Source of the DNA: Sphingomonas rubra
GTDB taxonomy: Bacteria; Pseudomonadota; Alphaproteobacteria; Sphingomonadales; Sphingomonadaceae
Length of the DNA stretch: 64,000 nucleotides
NCBI RefSeq assembly: GCF_900115745.1
Contig: NZ_FOXP01000004.1
Location: 126,501-190,500, forward strand
Reading direction: 5' to 3'
Part shown: in pieces, positions 30,272 to 37,640 of the stretch
Position numbering within the stretch: position 1 is the stretch's first letter
Layout: each line of letters opens with the position of its first letter
Notes under the pieces: generated by a model
Database searches by the model: none
What the model was told of the DNA's origin: nothing
What the model saw: only the letters and a program-made list of their open reading frames with translations
Position numbers and translations under genes: made by a program

Positions 30272-30703
30272 TCATAAACTTCGCGATGACAACCGTAGCC
30301 ATCGATGCTTTCTGAACGTTGCTGGCGGCGACTTGTACGAGACCTAACCGGATGCTCTCGGTCAGAAGCTTGCCGCTGGCGTCATCGGGCCCGGCTTGAT
30401 CCACTGTGTCGCTCCTGTTCAGCGCGCCAGACGAGCTACGATCCCGCGGAAACCTGACTGGATCAGGTGCGTGACCGAGGAATTGGAATCATCGGATCGC
30501 CTTGCATCACTGTCACGGCACGGCGCGGGTTCGCTGCGATGCTCAGCGACGGTGCCCACATGCATCATCGTGGCCGGTACCTCCTGCAATCGATAGGTAT
30601 CAGCTGCTGGACGGCGACCGGCTGGGACGCGGGCCGAGTAGGCTGTTGGCCACGTCGTGCACGCGGTTGCGTGTCGGGGATCGCTCGGCTATCCGGCGGA
30701 CGT
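30272..30703. other. Non-coding stretch before tRNA-Pro
   Basis: No supported gene in 432 bp. Short open frames exist on both strands but lack ribosome sites and family-like composition. The sequence may include the lost start of the vsr-linked gene's original neighbourhood and the promoter of tRNA-Pro. Confidence 0.4.
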
Positions 30704-30781
<78 letters not shown>

Positions 30782-30949
30782 CACGCGGCTGAGAAAGAAG
30801 CGGGGTCAGGGACGGCCTCTGCCACCGCGTGATCTTATGATCGCAGAGCGCCAAGGGCGGGGTGCCATCGGTCTGCCCTGTTCGCCTGACCATCGCTCGG
30901 GCTCCACGAGCCGCGCCTGCCCTGATCTCGCCGATTGGCGAAGCATGCC

Positions 30950-30966
30950 GCGCGGTGGGCCCGGCA
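30950..30966. other. Attachment site, left end of the integrative element
   Basis: GCGCGGTGGGCCCGGCA is identical to 47482-47498, which covers the 3' end of the CAT tRNA gene. Identity stops sharply on both sides, as expected for the core of a tyrosine-recombinase att site. Confidence 0.85.
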
Positions 30967-31028
30967 CCTATTGAAGCAGGGAGCAATAGTGACGGATTTG
31001 CGTGCCCCTTGATGGATGGCGGTTTGCC

Positions 31029-31049
31029 GATGCCCCCACCGATGCCCCC
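31029..31049. repeat. Putative integrase arm-type sites, left end
   Basis: Two direct copies of GATGCCCCC at 31029-31037 and 31041-31049 (12-bp period). The same word in the same orientation occurs at the other end of the element (47327-47368), about 80-170 bp from each att core. Confidence 0.6.
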
Positions 31050-31087
31050 GTGTGGAGGCTCATAGGTGAGGGCGCGGACACCAGCGG

Positions 31088-31906
31088 TCAGGCCGCAGGT
31101 GCCGGCAGGCTGGAGCGGCCCGACGGGGTCCCGCCGTCCTCGCACGCGGTGGTGCCGCGCTCGTCTACTGGACGGGCCGCATAATCCGGCTTGGGGAAAG
31201 GCCGCACCGGATGCCTGCACCCCTTAGCGAACCGCTGCTGGAGAAATCGTAAATACCGGAACTGGCGCAGGTGATGGCGCACAGCGCGATCGCGGTTCGC
31301 CAGCAGGTGCGCGGCGCGGGGCGACGCCGCGGTGCGCGAGTTCGTCATCAGCGAGTTGTGGTACCAGTCGCCGTCGAGTTCCCAAAAGATGCCGCGGTGC
31401 TCGCCGTGGAAGGTGAAGCCTGCGGCCTGGTAAACGGTGCCGAACAGGCCGCACCGCTCATCGGCGAACGACTGCACCCACTTCACCGTCGGCCGGGCAC
31501 GGCGGATGAAGCGGACCGAGTAGGCGAGGGCCTTGCTCTCGCTGTTCCGCGGCGCGGCATCGTCCAGCCACATGCGGTTCAGCTCGAGGTACTCGTTCAT
31601 GGCGGTACCGGTCACGACGCTGCCGGCCGACGCCGGGTTCATGGCGTAGCCGTACTGGAGCACGCCGACGAGTTCACCGTGTATCCAGACGCCCAGGTGG
31701 AGCGTCGAGGCGGAGTAGACGCGGCGGCTGTAGTGATTGGCGATGATCAGCTCGTTGGCGATGCGCCGGTCGAGCAGGCCGACTGCGAACGCCGCATCGC
31801 CGAAGCCGACGGCATCGCCGCCGCCATTTGGGAAGAGGTAGCCGGTGGTTTCGCCAGCGGCGCCGCGCGGGCGCGTGAAGTCTGCTGATAGGGTGGGGAG
31901 GATCAC
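31088..31906 (-). CDS. Mom-like DNA adenine modification protein (GNAT-like)
   Basis: 272 residues from GTG 31904-31906. Residues about 46-185 match the phage Mu Mom family: RRIANELIIANHYSRRVYS, then WIHGELVGVLQYGYAM, YLELNRMWLDD, APRNSESKALAYSVRFI, VQSFADERCGLFGTVYQ and GFTFHGEHRGIFWELDG. Mu Mom converts adenine to N6-(methylcarbamoyl)adenine and so shields DNA from restriction; the chemistry here is inferred from family. The first 40 residues and the basic tail after about 190 are variable. Near the left att site, reading toward it. No Com-like gene is recognised beside it. Confidence 0.8.
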   Translation of the reverse strand: MILPTLSADFTRPRGAAGETTGYLFPNGGGDAVGFGDAAFAVGLLDRRIANELIIANHYSRRVYSASTLHLGVWIHGELVGVLQYGYAMNPASAGSVVTGTAMNEYLELNRMWLDDAAPRNSESKALAYSVRFIRRARPTVKWVQSFADERCGLFGTVYQAAGFTFHGEHRGIFWELDGDWYHNSLMTNSRTAASPRAAHLLANRDRAVRHHLRQFRYLRFLQQRFAKGCRHPVRPFPKPDYAARPVDERGTTACEDGGTPSGRSSLPAPAA

Positions 31907-32375
31907 GTGGAGAGGCCTTCATGACGAGACGCTCGGCTAGGCGCGTCATGATGGCCGCCGATCGATGCGATCGGCGGAGCCCCGGCCGGGTGGCCGTGGG
32001 ATGATGGTGGCGACGTCGGTCGCTGATCTGGTGGAGGATCACTGCGCGACCAGCCCGCCGGTCGGACCGGGTGGCTAGCCGCGCAGGATCACGGAGGACT
32101 GCGCCCCGCGTATTTCCCCGAAGGGTCTTCTATTTCACAAGCCACCCGGCGAACCGGTGTCCGTGATCTAACCGCGCGCGCGGACCCGCCCTTGCGGCTA
32201 GGCTCAGGCAGGTGGCACCACCATGCCACGGCGGCGGCTATCAAGGAAGCAGGGACTCGCCTGCGCGCGACGCCGCTCAATCGCATGCCGCTGGACGGGC
32301 CGGAAGCTCACGCCGGCCCTTGCGCGAGCCGAGAACATGAGGAGAACATACGCGCTCCCGAATCGGAGCGCTTAC
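31907..32375. other. Regulatory region between mom-like and repressor-like genes
   Basis: 469 bp without a supported gene. A perfect 10-bp palindrome with a 3-nt centre lies at 31955-31977 (CCGCCGATCG / CGATCGGCGG). The word GAGGATCAC, which also covers the mom-like start, recurs near 32035. These are candidate control sites for the divergent genes. Confidence 0.45.
32352..32371. promoter_or_regulatory. Operator-like palindrome at the start of the HTH gene
   Basis: Perfect 7-bp arms GCGCTCC and GGAGCGC with a 6-bp spacer. The right arm contains the ribosome-binding GGAG of the HTH gene, so repressor binding or an RNA hairpin could block its expression. Confidence 0.5.
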
Positions 32376-32618
32376 GTGTCAGACCCCCGCCAGATCATCC
32401 GCGTCCGCGCAGCCGAGCGCGGCCTCTCGCTATCCGCCCTCTCCATCATGGCCGGTCGCAATGCGGCCTACATGCAGCAGTTCATGGAGCGAGGCTCACC
32501 GCGGAAGCTGCCGGAGGACGAGCGCCGGCTAATCGCCATTGCCCTGGACGTCGACGAGACGCTGCTGGGTGCGCGGATGCCGTGGCGGCCGGTCGACGGC
32601 GCCACCAGCTTCGGGTGA
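32376..32618 (+). CDS. Phage-repressor-type HTH protein without peptidase domain
   Basis: 80 residues from GTG 32376, selected because GGAG lies 7 nt before it; ATG 32337 is an alternative. The sequence IIRVRAAERGLSLSALSIM, then GRNAAYMQQFMERGSPRKLP and EDERRLIAIALDVDE, matches the DNA-binding N-terminus of S24/LexA-like prophage repressors of alphaproteobacteria. The usual C-terminal self-cleaving peptidase is missing, so it would not respond to RecA by cleavage. It probably controls element genes and itself through the palindrome at its start. Confidence 0.72.
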   Translation: MSDPRQIIRVRAAERGLSLSALSIMAGRNAAYMQQFMERGSPRKLPEDERRLIAIALDVDETLLGARMPWRPVDGATSFG

Positions 32619-32621
32619 GGC

Positions 32622-32972
32622 ATGGGTCGCACCTATCTCCACACGCTCGGTAACTGTGACGACAAGGGCGCCATCCTCGCCATCAAATGCGGCAGGTGCG
32701 GCCGGGTTGTGTACGTCGCGCCCAACGCGCTGCTGCGACGCGCGGGGAGGGCGCAGGGGCATTTCCTGGCGTCCGCCTACCTGACGGCGGTGGAGCGTGT
32801 CCTCGTTTGCCGGGGCGGGCAGGGAACGCCTGGCTGTGGCGCCAAGAGCGCCGGGATTCACGCCGTCTGGGATCACGAGATACCCGGAGTGCCGAAGGGG
32901 GTGCCGCCGCTGTTGTGGCTGAACGCTGACGATCGCGAGCGGAAGCGGCTAGTTCGGCAGGCGCGTGGTTGA
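32622..32972 (+). CDS. Small zinc-ribbon-like protein
   Basis: 116 residues starting 3 bp after the HTH gene. Cysteines in CGRCGRVVYV and later in CRGGQGTPGCG give a CxxC ... C ... C pattern suited to one zinc ion. The rest is basic. Not recognised as a characterised family. Likely co-transcribed with the HTH gene. Its stop codon touches the first copy of the hairpin module (32972-33060). Confidence 0.6.
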   Translation: MGRTYLHTLGNCDDKGAILAIKCGRCGRVVYVAPNALLRRAGRAQGHFLASAYLTAVERVLVCRGGQGTPGCGAKSAGIHAVWDHEIPGVPKGVPPLLWLNADDRERKRLVRQARG

Positions 32973-33060
32973 CTGCGGCGGAGGGAGCATCCGCCGCGGT
33001 CATGGTTTCCCGCGGGGTAGAGCGGGTACGATACCCGATCTGAGGAGCGCGATACCCGCT
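32972..33060 (+). repeat. Hairpin module, copy A
   Basis: An 11-bp stem (32972-32982 with 32990-33000, GCGGCGGA / TCCGCCGC core), a second small stem (CCCGC / GCGGG at about 33010-33027) and two TACCC boxes at 33032 and 33053, the last reading TACCCGCT. Copies B and C share the order and the distance from hairpin to last box (53-54 nt). Confidence 0.7.
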
Positions 33061-33212
33061 ACCGCGGGCGGCTCCGGATTAGCAGCTCGGTCACCTTCAC
33101 GCCACGGCCGCCTGCGGCAGACGAGAACGTCCACGTCGTTGGCATCTCCTGCACGCCAAGTCGTGCGAAGGTTTTGCGGACGCCGCGGCGATCCAGGCTG
33201 AGGTAGCGTTCG

Positions 33213-33332
33213 CTATTTGTGGAAGATCTTGGCCCGCAGTCGCGGCGAGATGCGCACCGCGATCGCGAAAGCGACGGCTAGGATCACTGGCGAAAGCCAA
33301 CCCGCGATTGCTACCCATACCAGGATGCGCAT
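33213..33332 (-). CDS. 39-residue membrane protein
   Basis: ATG 33330-33332 is preceded by GGAG with a 6-nt spacer. The peptide starts MRILVWVAIAGWLSPVILAV and continues with a hydrophobic stretch, then ends in a basic tail (RISPRLRAKIFHK). Single membrane helix, tail probably cytoplasmic. No family recognised. Lies between hairpin modules A and B, in the opposite orientation to them. Confidence 0.45.
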   Translation of the reverse strand: MRILVWVAIAGWLSPVILAVAFAIAVRISPRLRAKIFHK

Positions 33333-33431
33333 CGGCGACTCCGTTCACCCGGGACGAGTGCCTACACAGCCATCAGCCTTTGGCATTAACCTATGATGAC
33401 GCCGACAGCGGTTGAGCAAGTCAGATGCGTC

Positions 33432-33521
33432 ACCGCGGCGGCTAGTTCATCCGCCGCGGTCCGGCTTTTCTACCGATTGGTATTAGCCTCGTACCCGCTC
33501 TCGAGGGCTTAGATACCCGCT
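33432..33521 (+). repeat. Hairpin module, copy B
   Basis: A 10-bp stem (ACCGCGGCGG / CCGCCGCGGT, 33432-33441 and 33451-33460), followed by CTTTTC, a second stem TACC GATT GGTA, and TACCC boxes at 33492 and 33514. The loop and linker sequences differ from copy A while the layout is kept. Confidence 0.7.
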
Positions 33522-33802
33522 GTGCGTTCACGTCCGCTTTCGCCCACTTGCCGACCTTCGATGGTTCGTTCAGCTTGCCTGATAGCGGACGCTATAACGG
33601 GTAACGGCAAGGGCGAGGCGAAAGATGGCGTTCGAACCATTTGGCTATGCGATAGGTGGTATGATCGGGTGGGCGGACGCAGGCTGCGACCAAAGGAGAT
33701 GGCGATCGCGTTTTTGATCGTCGTAGTGCTGGCAGTGGTTTGGCAGCTTTCCTGACCGCTACCCCGAAAGCCGCCGGACCGCTATCCACCAGAACCGGAC
33801 AT

Positions 33803-33883
33803 TGCCAGCGGCAGGAGATCGAACCCGCACCCCGTCGCCGAGGATCGCTGTAGCGATACGTCTACCAATTCCGTCACGCTGGC
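33803..33883 (-). tRNA. tRNA-Leu-like sequence without a normal anticodon loop
   Basis: A perfect 7-bp acceptor stem (GCCAGCG / CGCTGGC), a class II D arm (ACGGAATTGGTAGACGT), a long variable arm (CCTCG GCGA CGGGG) and a T arm (GCGGG TTCGATCT CCTGC) are in tRNA-Leu order. The anticodon arm is only ATCGC TACA GCGAT, so the loop has 4 nt instead of 7; the T loop has 8. No CCA is encoded. Probably a decayed tRNA or a tRNA mimic rather than a working tRNA. Confidence 0.55.
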
Positions 33884-34055
33884 AGCACGGTTATAGCATG
33901 GGAGCGCGACCAATCGGAACGTCCGCTTTCCACCACAACCGCACATTCGCGCGTCGGCTCTGCGGATGTCCGCTTTCGCCCACTAGCGGACGCTCCGCTG
34001 CTGCCGTACCATCTCGTCTATAAAGATATTCAGCTAGGCTGGTTGGAGGATTTCA

Positions 34056-34304
34056 ATGTTTTACAAGCTGCCTCCACGAGTGCGGATGTTCATCGAATCG
34101 ATTGTTTGGACGGGTGCAGCCGTTCTCGCCGTGACCGGTTTAACTGCAATGTTACGGGGGCAGGCAGATAGCCCTGAATGGTGGTTGATCCTGATCTGGC
34201 TCGTGGCTGCTGGCGTAGGGGCATCGATCCGCAAAGTGCCTTTTCACATCGCGGCCACAGACCGTTCACGCCTCCATTTAACAAAGAAGGAGATGCAGGT
34301 GTAA
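34056..34304 (+). CDS. Small membrane protein of unknown function
   Basis: 82 residues with two hydrophobic segments (VWTGAAVLAVTGLTAML and WWLILIWLVAAGVGASI) and a basic C-terminus. GGAGG lies 7 nt before ATG 34056. No family recognised. Lower GC than the core genes, as elsewhere in this part of the element. Confidence 0.6.
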   Translation: MFYKLPPRVRMFIESIVWTGAAVLAVTGLTAMLRGQADSPEWWLILIWLVAAGVGASIRKVPFHIAATDRSRLHLTKKEMQV

Positions 34305-34767
34305 AACGCCGCATCCGCTAAGCCACCAAAAACGGCTACGCGTCACAGCCCGTGATGCGCTCTGTGTCGGTGGTGCACAGTCGCAACCTTGTTGATGCAC
34401 AGCCAAGGAGATCAGCGGTGGGAAAGCTGCCGTTCCGGTTACGCCTAATAGCGGACATCGAGCACCATCTTCTCTCCGGCCTATTGCAGATGATCATTTA
34501 TCCGGTAAGTTGGTCTCTACCCTGACGCTGTCGGAGTGAGAGCGTCGAAAATTCTGGGCGTTTGTCGGACACAACGCCGCCAATAGATGTGCCGTCGCGT
34601 AGACTACATGTTCGAACGTATGATGCCCGCTCAACGTCGTCTCTAGAAATTCTGTGATTAGCGTAGGCCAACACGCCCTAGCCCCAGAAGCCCCTTGCAG
34701 CTTAGATGGAACAATCGTTCGTAGAGAAGGATTACCGATTAGGCCTAGCTAATTCGAGGAGGTGAGC
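34305..34767. other. Non-coding stretch
   Basis: 463 bp in which I find no supported gene. There is one GCGGACAT half-site of the GTCCGC repeat family near 34450. The composition is AT-richer than the flanks. The last bases (CGAGGAGG) are the ribosome site of the following gene. Confidence 0.4.
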
Positions 34768-35034
34768 TTGCGACATGTTTTGATTGGAATGACCTTCCTT
34801 ATCATCGCTGTGCCAGCTTTGGCCCAGACTGGATCAACGGAGGCTGAGGCACAACGCACTTTGCCAACGGGCGCTTCTGCGGCGGAACAATCCCGCTTAT
34901 ACTGCGGACGACTGTGGGGACCTAGCGGGTGGGTGCCAAAAACCACGTCGTGCAAGCCGCTAGCAGAGTGGCGTGAGATCAACCACTTTTTACAGCAACG
35001 CAGACGAGAGACACGTCAGGTTATTCGTAACTGA
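34768..35034 (+). CDS. Small exported protein of unknown function
   Basis: 88 residues from TTG 34768, selected because AGGAGG lies 5 nt upstream; GTG 34762 would place the site at zero distance. The start (RHVLIGMTFLIIAVPALAQ) is a signal peptide with an ALA-Q cleavage site. The mature part is about 70 residues, polar, with two cysteines (LYCGRLWG, TTSCKPLAEW) that could form a disulfide. Not recognised. Confidence 0.55.
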   Translation: MRHVLIGMTFLIIAVPALAQTGSTEAEAQRTLPTGASAAEQSRLYCGRLWGPSGWVPKTTSCKPLAEWREINHFLQQRRRETRQVIRN

Positions 35035-35356
35035 CATAGCGTCATTCATACCTAGCCGGAACCCTATCTTCATACAAATTTGTCGACCGAGCCACTGGCA
35101 TCTTAGCTTCGAAAGCGGACCGTCCGCAAACACACAGCTCGCGACGTAGCGGCGATTGTTCAAACGCCGATTGCCGCACAGCTACTTCTCCGGTAGCGGT
35201 CGATCGGCAGTCGCGATCGGGCCGAGGTAGATGTCCGCTTTCCACCAATTCCGGACATAGCGACCGCGGCGGAGGAACCCTCCGCCGCGGTTCCTCTGCA
35301 GAGAGGCGAGTCAATCTCGCCTACCAGCCTTATACCCACTCCGTACCCGCTCAACT
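35035..35356. other. Repeat-bearing intergenic region
   Basis: No gene supported in 322 bp. It holds a reverse copy of the decamer (GAAAGCGGAC at 35111), a forward copy with its partner half-site (GTCCGCTTTC at 35233, CCGGACAT at 35251) and, directly abutting, hairpin module C. Confidence 0.5.
35263..35351 (+). repeat. Hairpin module, copy C
   Basis: An 11-bp stem (ACCGCGGCGGA / TCCGCCGCGGT, 35263-35273 and 35281-35291), a second stem GCGAG TCAAT CTCGC, and TACCC boxes at 35333 and 35344 (one helical turn apart). Ends 5 bp before the end of the DUF1996 gene on the other strand. Confidence 0.7.
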
Positions 35357-36574
35357 TCATCTGGCCGGATGCATGCCGACGTGGAACGGCGCCCGTCGCA
35401 GCACCGGTCGCGGCACCAGGCGCGGCGCGGCTGGCCGGCCGTTCTGCGGGTCGGTGGTCTTCAACGCCAAGCCGTTGCCGAGATCCCCGGCGTTGCAGCT
35501 GAGATGCCGGTCAATGCAGTTGGCCACCCACATGTCGGCGACCTCGTCATTCCAGGCACCGTCCCAATCGCTGTGCAGCGTCGACCCCGGCCGGCGCACC
35601 GGCATTCCGAACATGACGTCGCTTGAATAGGTCCAGGTCTTCGTGCCGGGCGTCCACGATCCCGAGCGGTTGAAGGTGTCGTCGAGCGTGTAGATCGCGC
35701 CGAGTTCGAAACGCGGCAGGATCCACGGGTGACTGGCCGGACAGTGGTCGCCGACGTAGTTGCCGGCCTCGTCGCGGTCGCGGAAGTCGGCGACGTGGCT
35801 GCGGTGGTTGGCGCTGTCGAGCAGCTTTCCATCCCAGCAGTTCGGGCTCTGGATGTGCGCCTGCACCCGGCTGCCAGGTGCCGTGCCGCAGTGAGGACCG
35901 ACCGCGACGAGGTCGGGCTCGCCCTTCGAGCTGTTGGCGCCCTCCAAACACTGGTAGTAGAAGTTGCCGGTCGGGACCGTGCCGGTCACCATGTCGGCAC
36001 CAAAGATGTAGCGCAGGCCGCGGATGATGCCGACGCAGAAGTTGATGCCGGGGCGATCGGAGCGGAGGCACCGCGGGTCGCTGCGTGGCCAGCGCTTGTA
36101 GTAGATGGTGACGACGTCGGGACGGACGACCTTGCCGTCGCCGTTGAGCATGTCGGAGATCCAGTAGCCCGACTTGTTGAGCGGGTTGAGGCAGGTGAAC
36201 TTCGACAGATCGGTGATCGGCGTCGCGCGCAGCGTCTCGTAGGTCGAGTCGAAGCGGATCAGGCTGTTGCCGAAGAACTGGTGATCATGCGGGCTGCCAT
36301 TCGGCACGGCAGCATAGACGATCGGATCGTCGGCGCCGTTGCGGCCGGCCGTACAGGTGAAGCGGAAGGCTCCGAGGCTGTCGGGCGCCGCGTCGCCGTC
36401 GGCGTGAGCTGGGCGGCCTTCCAGCCAGTCTGCCACCACCATGCCGTCGTCAACCTTCGGCGGCAGCACCGCGCCATCGTAGATGTCGTTGGCGGGATCA
36501 GGCGCGGCCTGCGCCTGCGCGATGGTAGGCAGGCAGAGGGCCGTGCTGACGACGAAATGGAAGAACAGCTTCAT
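35357..36574 (-). CDS. DUF1996 domain exoprotein
   Basis: 405 residues from ATG 36572-36574, beginning with a signal peptide (MKLFFHFVVSTALCLPTIAQ). The DUF1996 features are SPHDHQFFGN, the SGYWISDML region, a Cys-rich middle (INFCVGIIRGL), the stretch PNCWDGKLLDSANHRSHVAD and SHPWILPRFELG. The family is known from fungi and bacteria as secreted proteins of unknown function. Third gene of the operon led by the NusG-like protein, 2 bp after the stop of the gene before it. Confidence 0.85.
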   Translation of the reverse strand: MKLFFHFVVSTALCLPTIAQAQAAPDPANDIYDGAVLPPKVDDGMVVADWLEGRPAHADGDAAPDSLGAFRFTCTAGRNGADDPIVYAAVPNGSPHDHQFFGNSLIRFDSTYETLRATPITDLSKFTCLNPLNKSGYWISDMLNGDGKVVRPDVVTIYYKRWPRSDPRCLRSDRPGINFCVGIIRGLRYIFGADMVTGTVPTGNFYYQCLEGANSSKGEPDLVAVGPHCGTAPGSRVQAHIQSPNCWDGKLLDSANHRSHVADFRDRDEAGNYVGDHCPASHPWILPRFELGAIYTLDDTFNRSGSWTPGTKTWTYSSDVMFGMPVRRPGSTLHSDWDGAWNDEVADMWVANCIDRHLSCNAGDLGNGLALKTTDPQNGRPAAPRLVPRPVLRRAPFHVGMHPAR

Positions 36575-36576
36575 GG

Positions 36577-37215
36577 TCAACCCCACTGGTTGGCGTTGGC
36601 GGGCAAGTACGCGAAGGGCTTCTGCCCACAGTTGAGCAGGACATGGCCTTCAGCCCGGCAGGCAGCCATCAGGCGCGCGTTGAGGATCGGCGTGTCCGAT
36701 GCCTGACCGGCGACGCCGTTCACCGACAGCGTGATGCGGCTGCCGACAATGGTACCGTTCGCGCCCTTGATCGGCACGGCGAGCACGCCGAGCACTTCGC
36801 CGACGTTGAACTGCGGACAGGTGCCGACAGCGCCGCCCTGGTAGCTATCGTAGGCCATATAGCCGCCGGGGCCCTGCACGGCACACAGCAGAGGGTCACG
36901 ATTGCCGTAAGGGTCGGGTCCGAACTGCTGGATCTTCCCGGCCTGCACGTAGGCATCATCAACAGCGCCGAAGTAGCGCGTGACGTTGTCGCCGGCCGGG
37001 AAGATGATCTCGGCGTAGCGGGCCTTGTCGATGGCTCGCGCGGGAGTGCTGACGATCCATACGTCGGCGCCGGTGCCAGGAATGCGGTAGTCTCGGCGAT
37101 CATCGGACCAGCTGCCGACATACGCGCCGCTCTTCCCGAGCAGCAGCAGCCTCGGCCCGGCGCCGCGCCGATGCAGACTTGATGGCCGCGATGCGGATCG
37201 CCTCAGCCTCGGCAT
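36577..37215 (-). CDS. Protein of unknown function in the NusG-like operon
   Basis: 212 residues from ATG 37213-37215, the only usual start codon before the protein-like part. It overlaps the NusG-like gene by 116 bp in another frame. From about residue 25 the sequence is soluble and rich in Gly, Ala and aromatic residues (GAYVGSWSDDRRDYRIPGTG, YGNRDPLLCAVQGPGGYMAY), with three cysteines near the end. No signal peptide and no family recognised. Context suggests that it acts with the DUF1996 exoprotein. Confidence 0.55.
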   Translation of the reverse strand: MPRLRRSASRPSSLHRRGAGPRLLLLGKSGAYVGSWSDDRRDYRIPGTGADVWIVSTPARAIDKARYAEIIFPAGDNVTRYFGAVDDAYVQAGKIQQFGPDPYGNRDPLLCAVQGPGGYMAYDSYQGGAVGTCPQFNVGEVLGVLAVPIKGANGTIVGSRITLSVNGVAGQASDTPILNARLMAACRAEGHVLLNCGQKPFAYLPANANQWG

Positions 37216-37636
37216 GGGTCTCGGCAGAGCGGATTGCCTGGATCAGCGCCGCCTTGTCGGTCTCCTCCTGCCGCAAGCCAGCGATCTCGCTCTCGTGGAT
37301 CATCGGGGCGCGACCAGCATGGTGGAAGACCGAGAAGGGAGGGAAGGGGCTGGGGCTTTGCCGACCCATCGCGACAAGGTCGCTCAGCTGCGCCTCTCGA
37401 TCGAGGTCGCGAACGGTCGCCCGGATGAAGGCGAACGTCGGCAGGATCGGCAGCCTGACTTCGATCTCCCGCGTGCCGCTCGGCGTGGCCGCCTTGACCC
37501 CGCGACGCAATGTGTGGGCTGGCGACCAAGCGTCGTGACCGGCCTCGCACAACGATGTGATCAGCGGCAGCGTGTTACCGCCACTGGTGCGCAGAATGAA
37601 CCAGCGTCCGCCCGATGTGTCGTCGCTAATCCTCAC
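37100..37636 (-). CDS. NusG-like specialised antitermination protein, NGN domain only
   Basis: 178 residues from GTG 37634-37636, with GGGAGG 5 nt upstream. Residues 10-115 resemble the NGN domain that binds RNA polymerase: RWFILRTSGGNTLPLITSL, SPAHTLRRG, then LPILPTFAFIRA (the place of PGYVFV). The KOW domain is missing; instead residues 118-178 are a charged Ala/Glu/Arg helix. Specialised paralogues such as RfaH and LoaP help polymerase through long operons that they often head. That role is inferred here from position at the head of a three-gene operon. An RNA hairpin may hide its ribosome site. Confidence 0.7.
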   Translation of the reverse strand: MRISDDTSGGRWFILRTSGGNTLPLITSLCEAGHDAWSPAHTLRRGVKAATPSGTREIEVRLPILPTFAFIRATVRDLDREAQLSDLVAMGRQSPSPFPPFSVFHHAGRAPMIHESEIAGLRQEETDKAALIQAIRSAETHAEAEAIRIAAIKSASARRRAEAAAAREERRVCRQLVR

Positions 37637-37640
37637 GTTT

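Larger units (their letters stand above)
33333..34055. other. Repeat-rich region with few coding signals
   Basis: Contains hairpin module B, a tRNA-like sequence and three copies of the decamer GTCCGCTTTC (33532, 33921, 33968) with matching GCGGAC half-sites. One short frame, 33625-33717 (MAFEPFGYAIGGMIG..., 30 codons, GAGG 6 nt upstream), could be a peptide gene, but the evidence is thin. A basic prediction of any other gene here is not supported. Confidence 0.5.

Noticed and set aside
33625..33755. Small genes at 33625-33717 and 33699-33755
   Set aside because: The first has only a moderate ribosome site and 30 codons; the second has GGAG directly touching ATG. Not enough to call either a gene.
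32972..35351. CRISPR array
   Set aside because: Only three copies, at unequal distances of hundreds of bases, with genes between; no short regular spacers and no cas genes.
32972..35351. Integron attC sites
   Set aside because: The hairpin modules lack the GTTRRRY / RYYYAAC core sites, and no integron integrase is present; the integrase here is P4-type.
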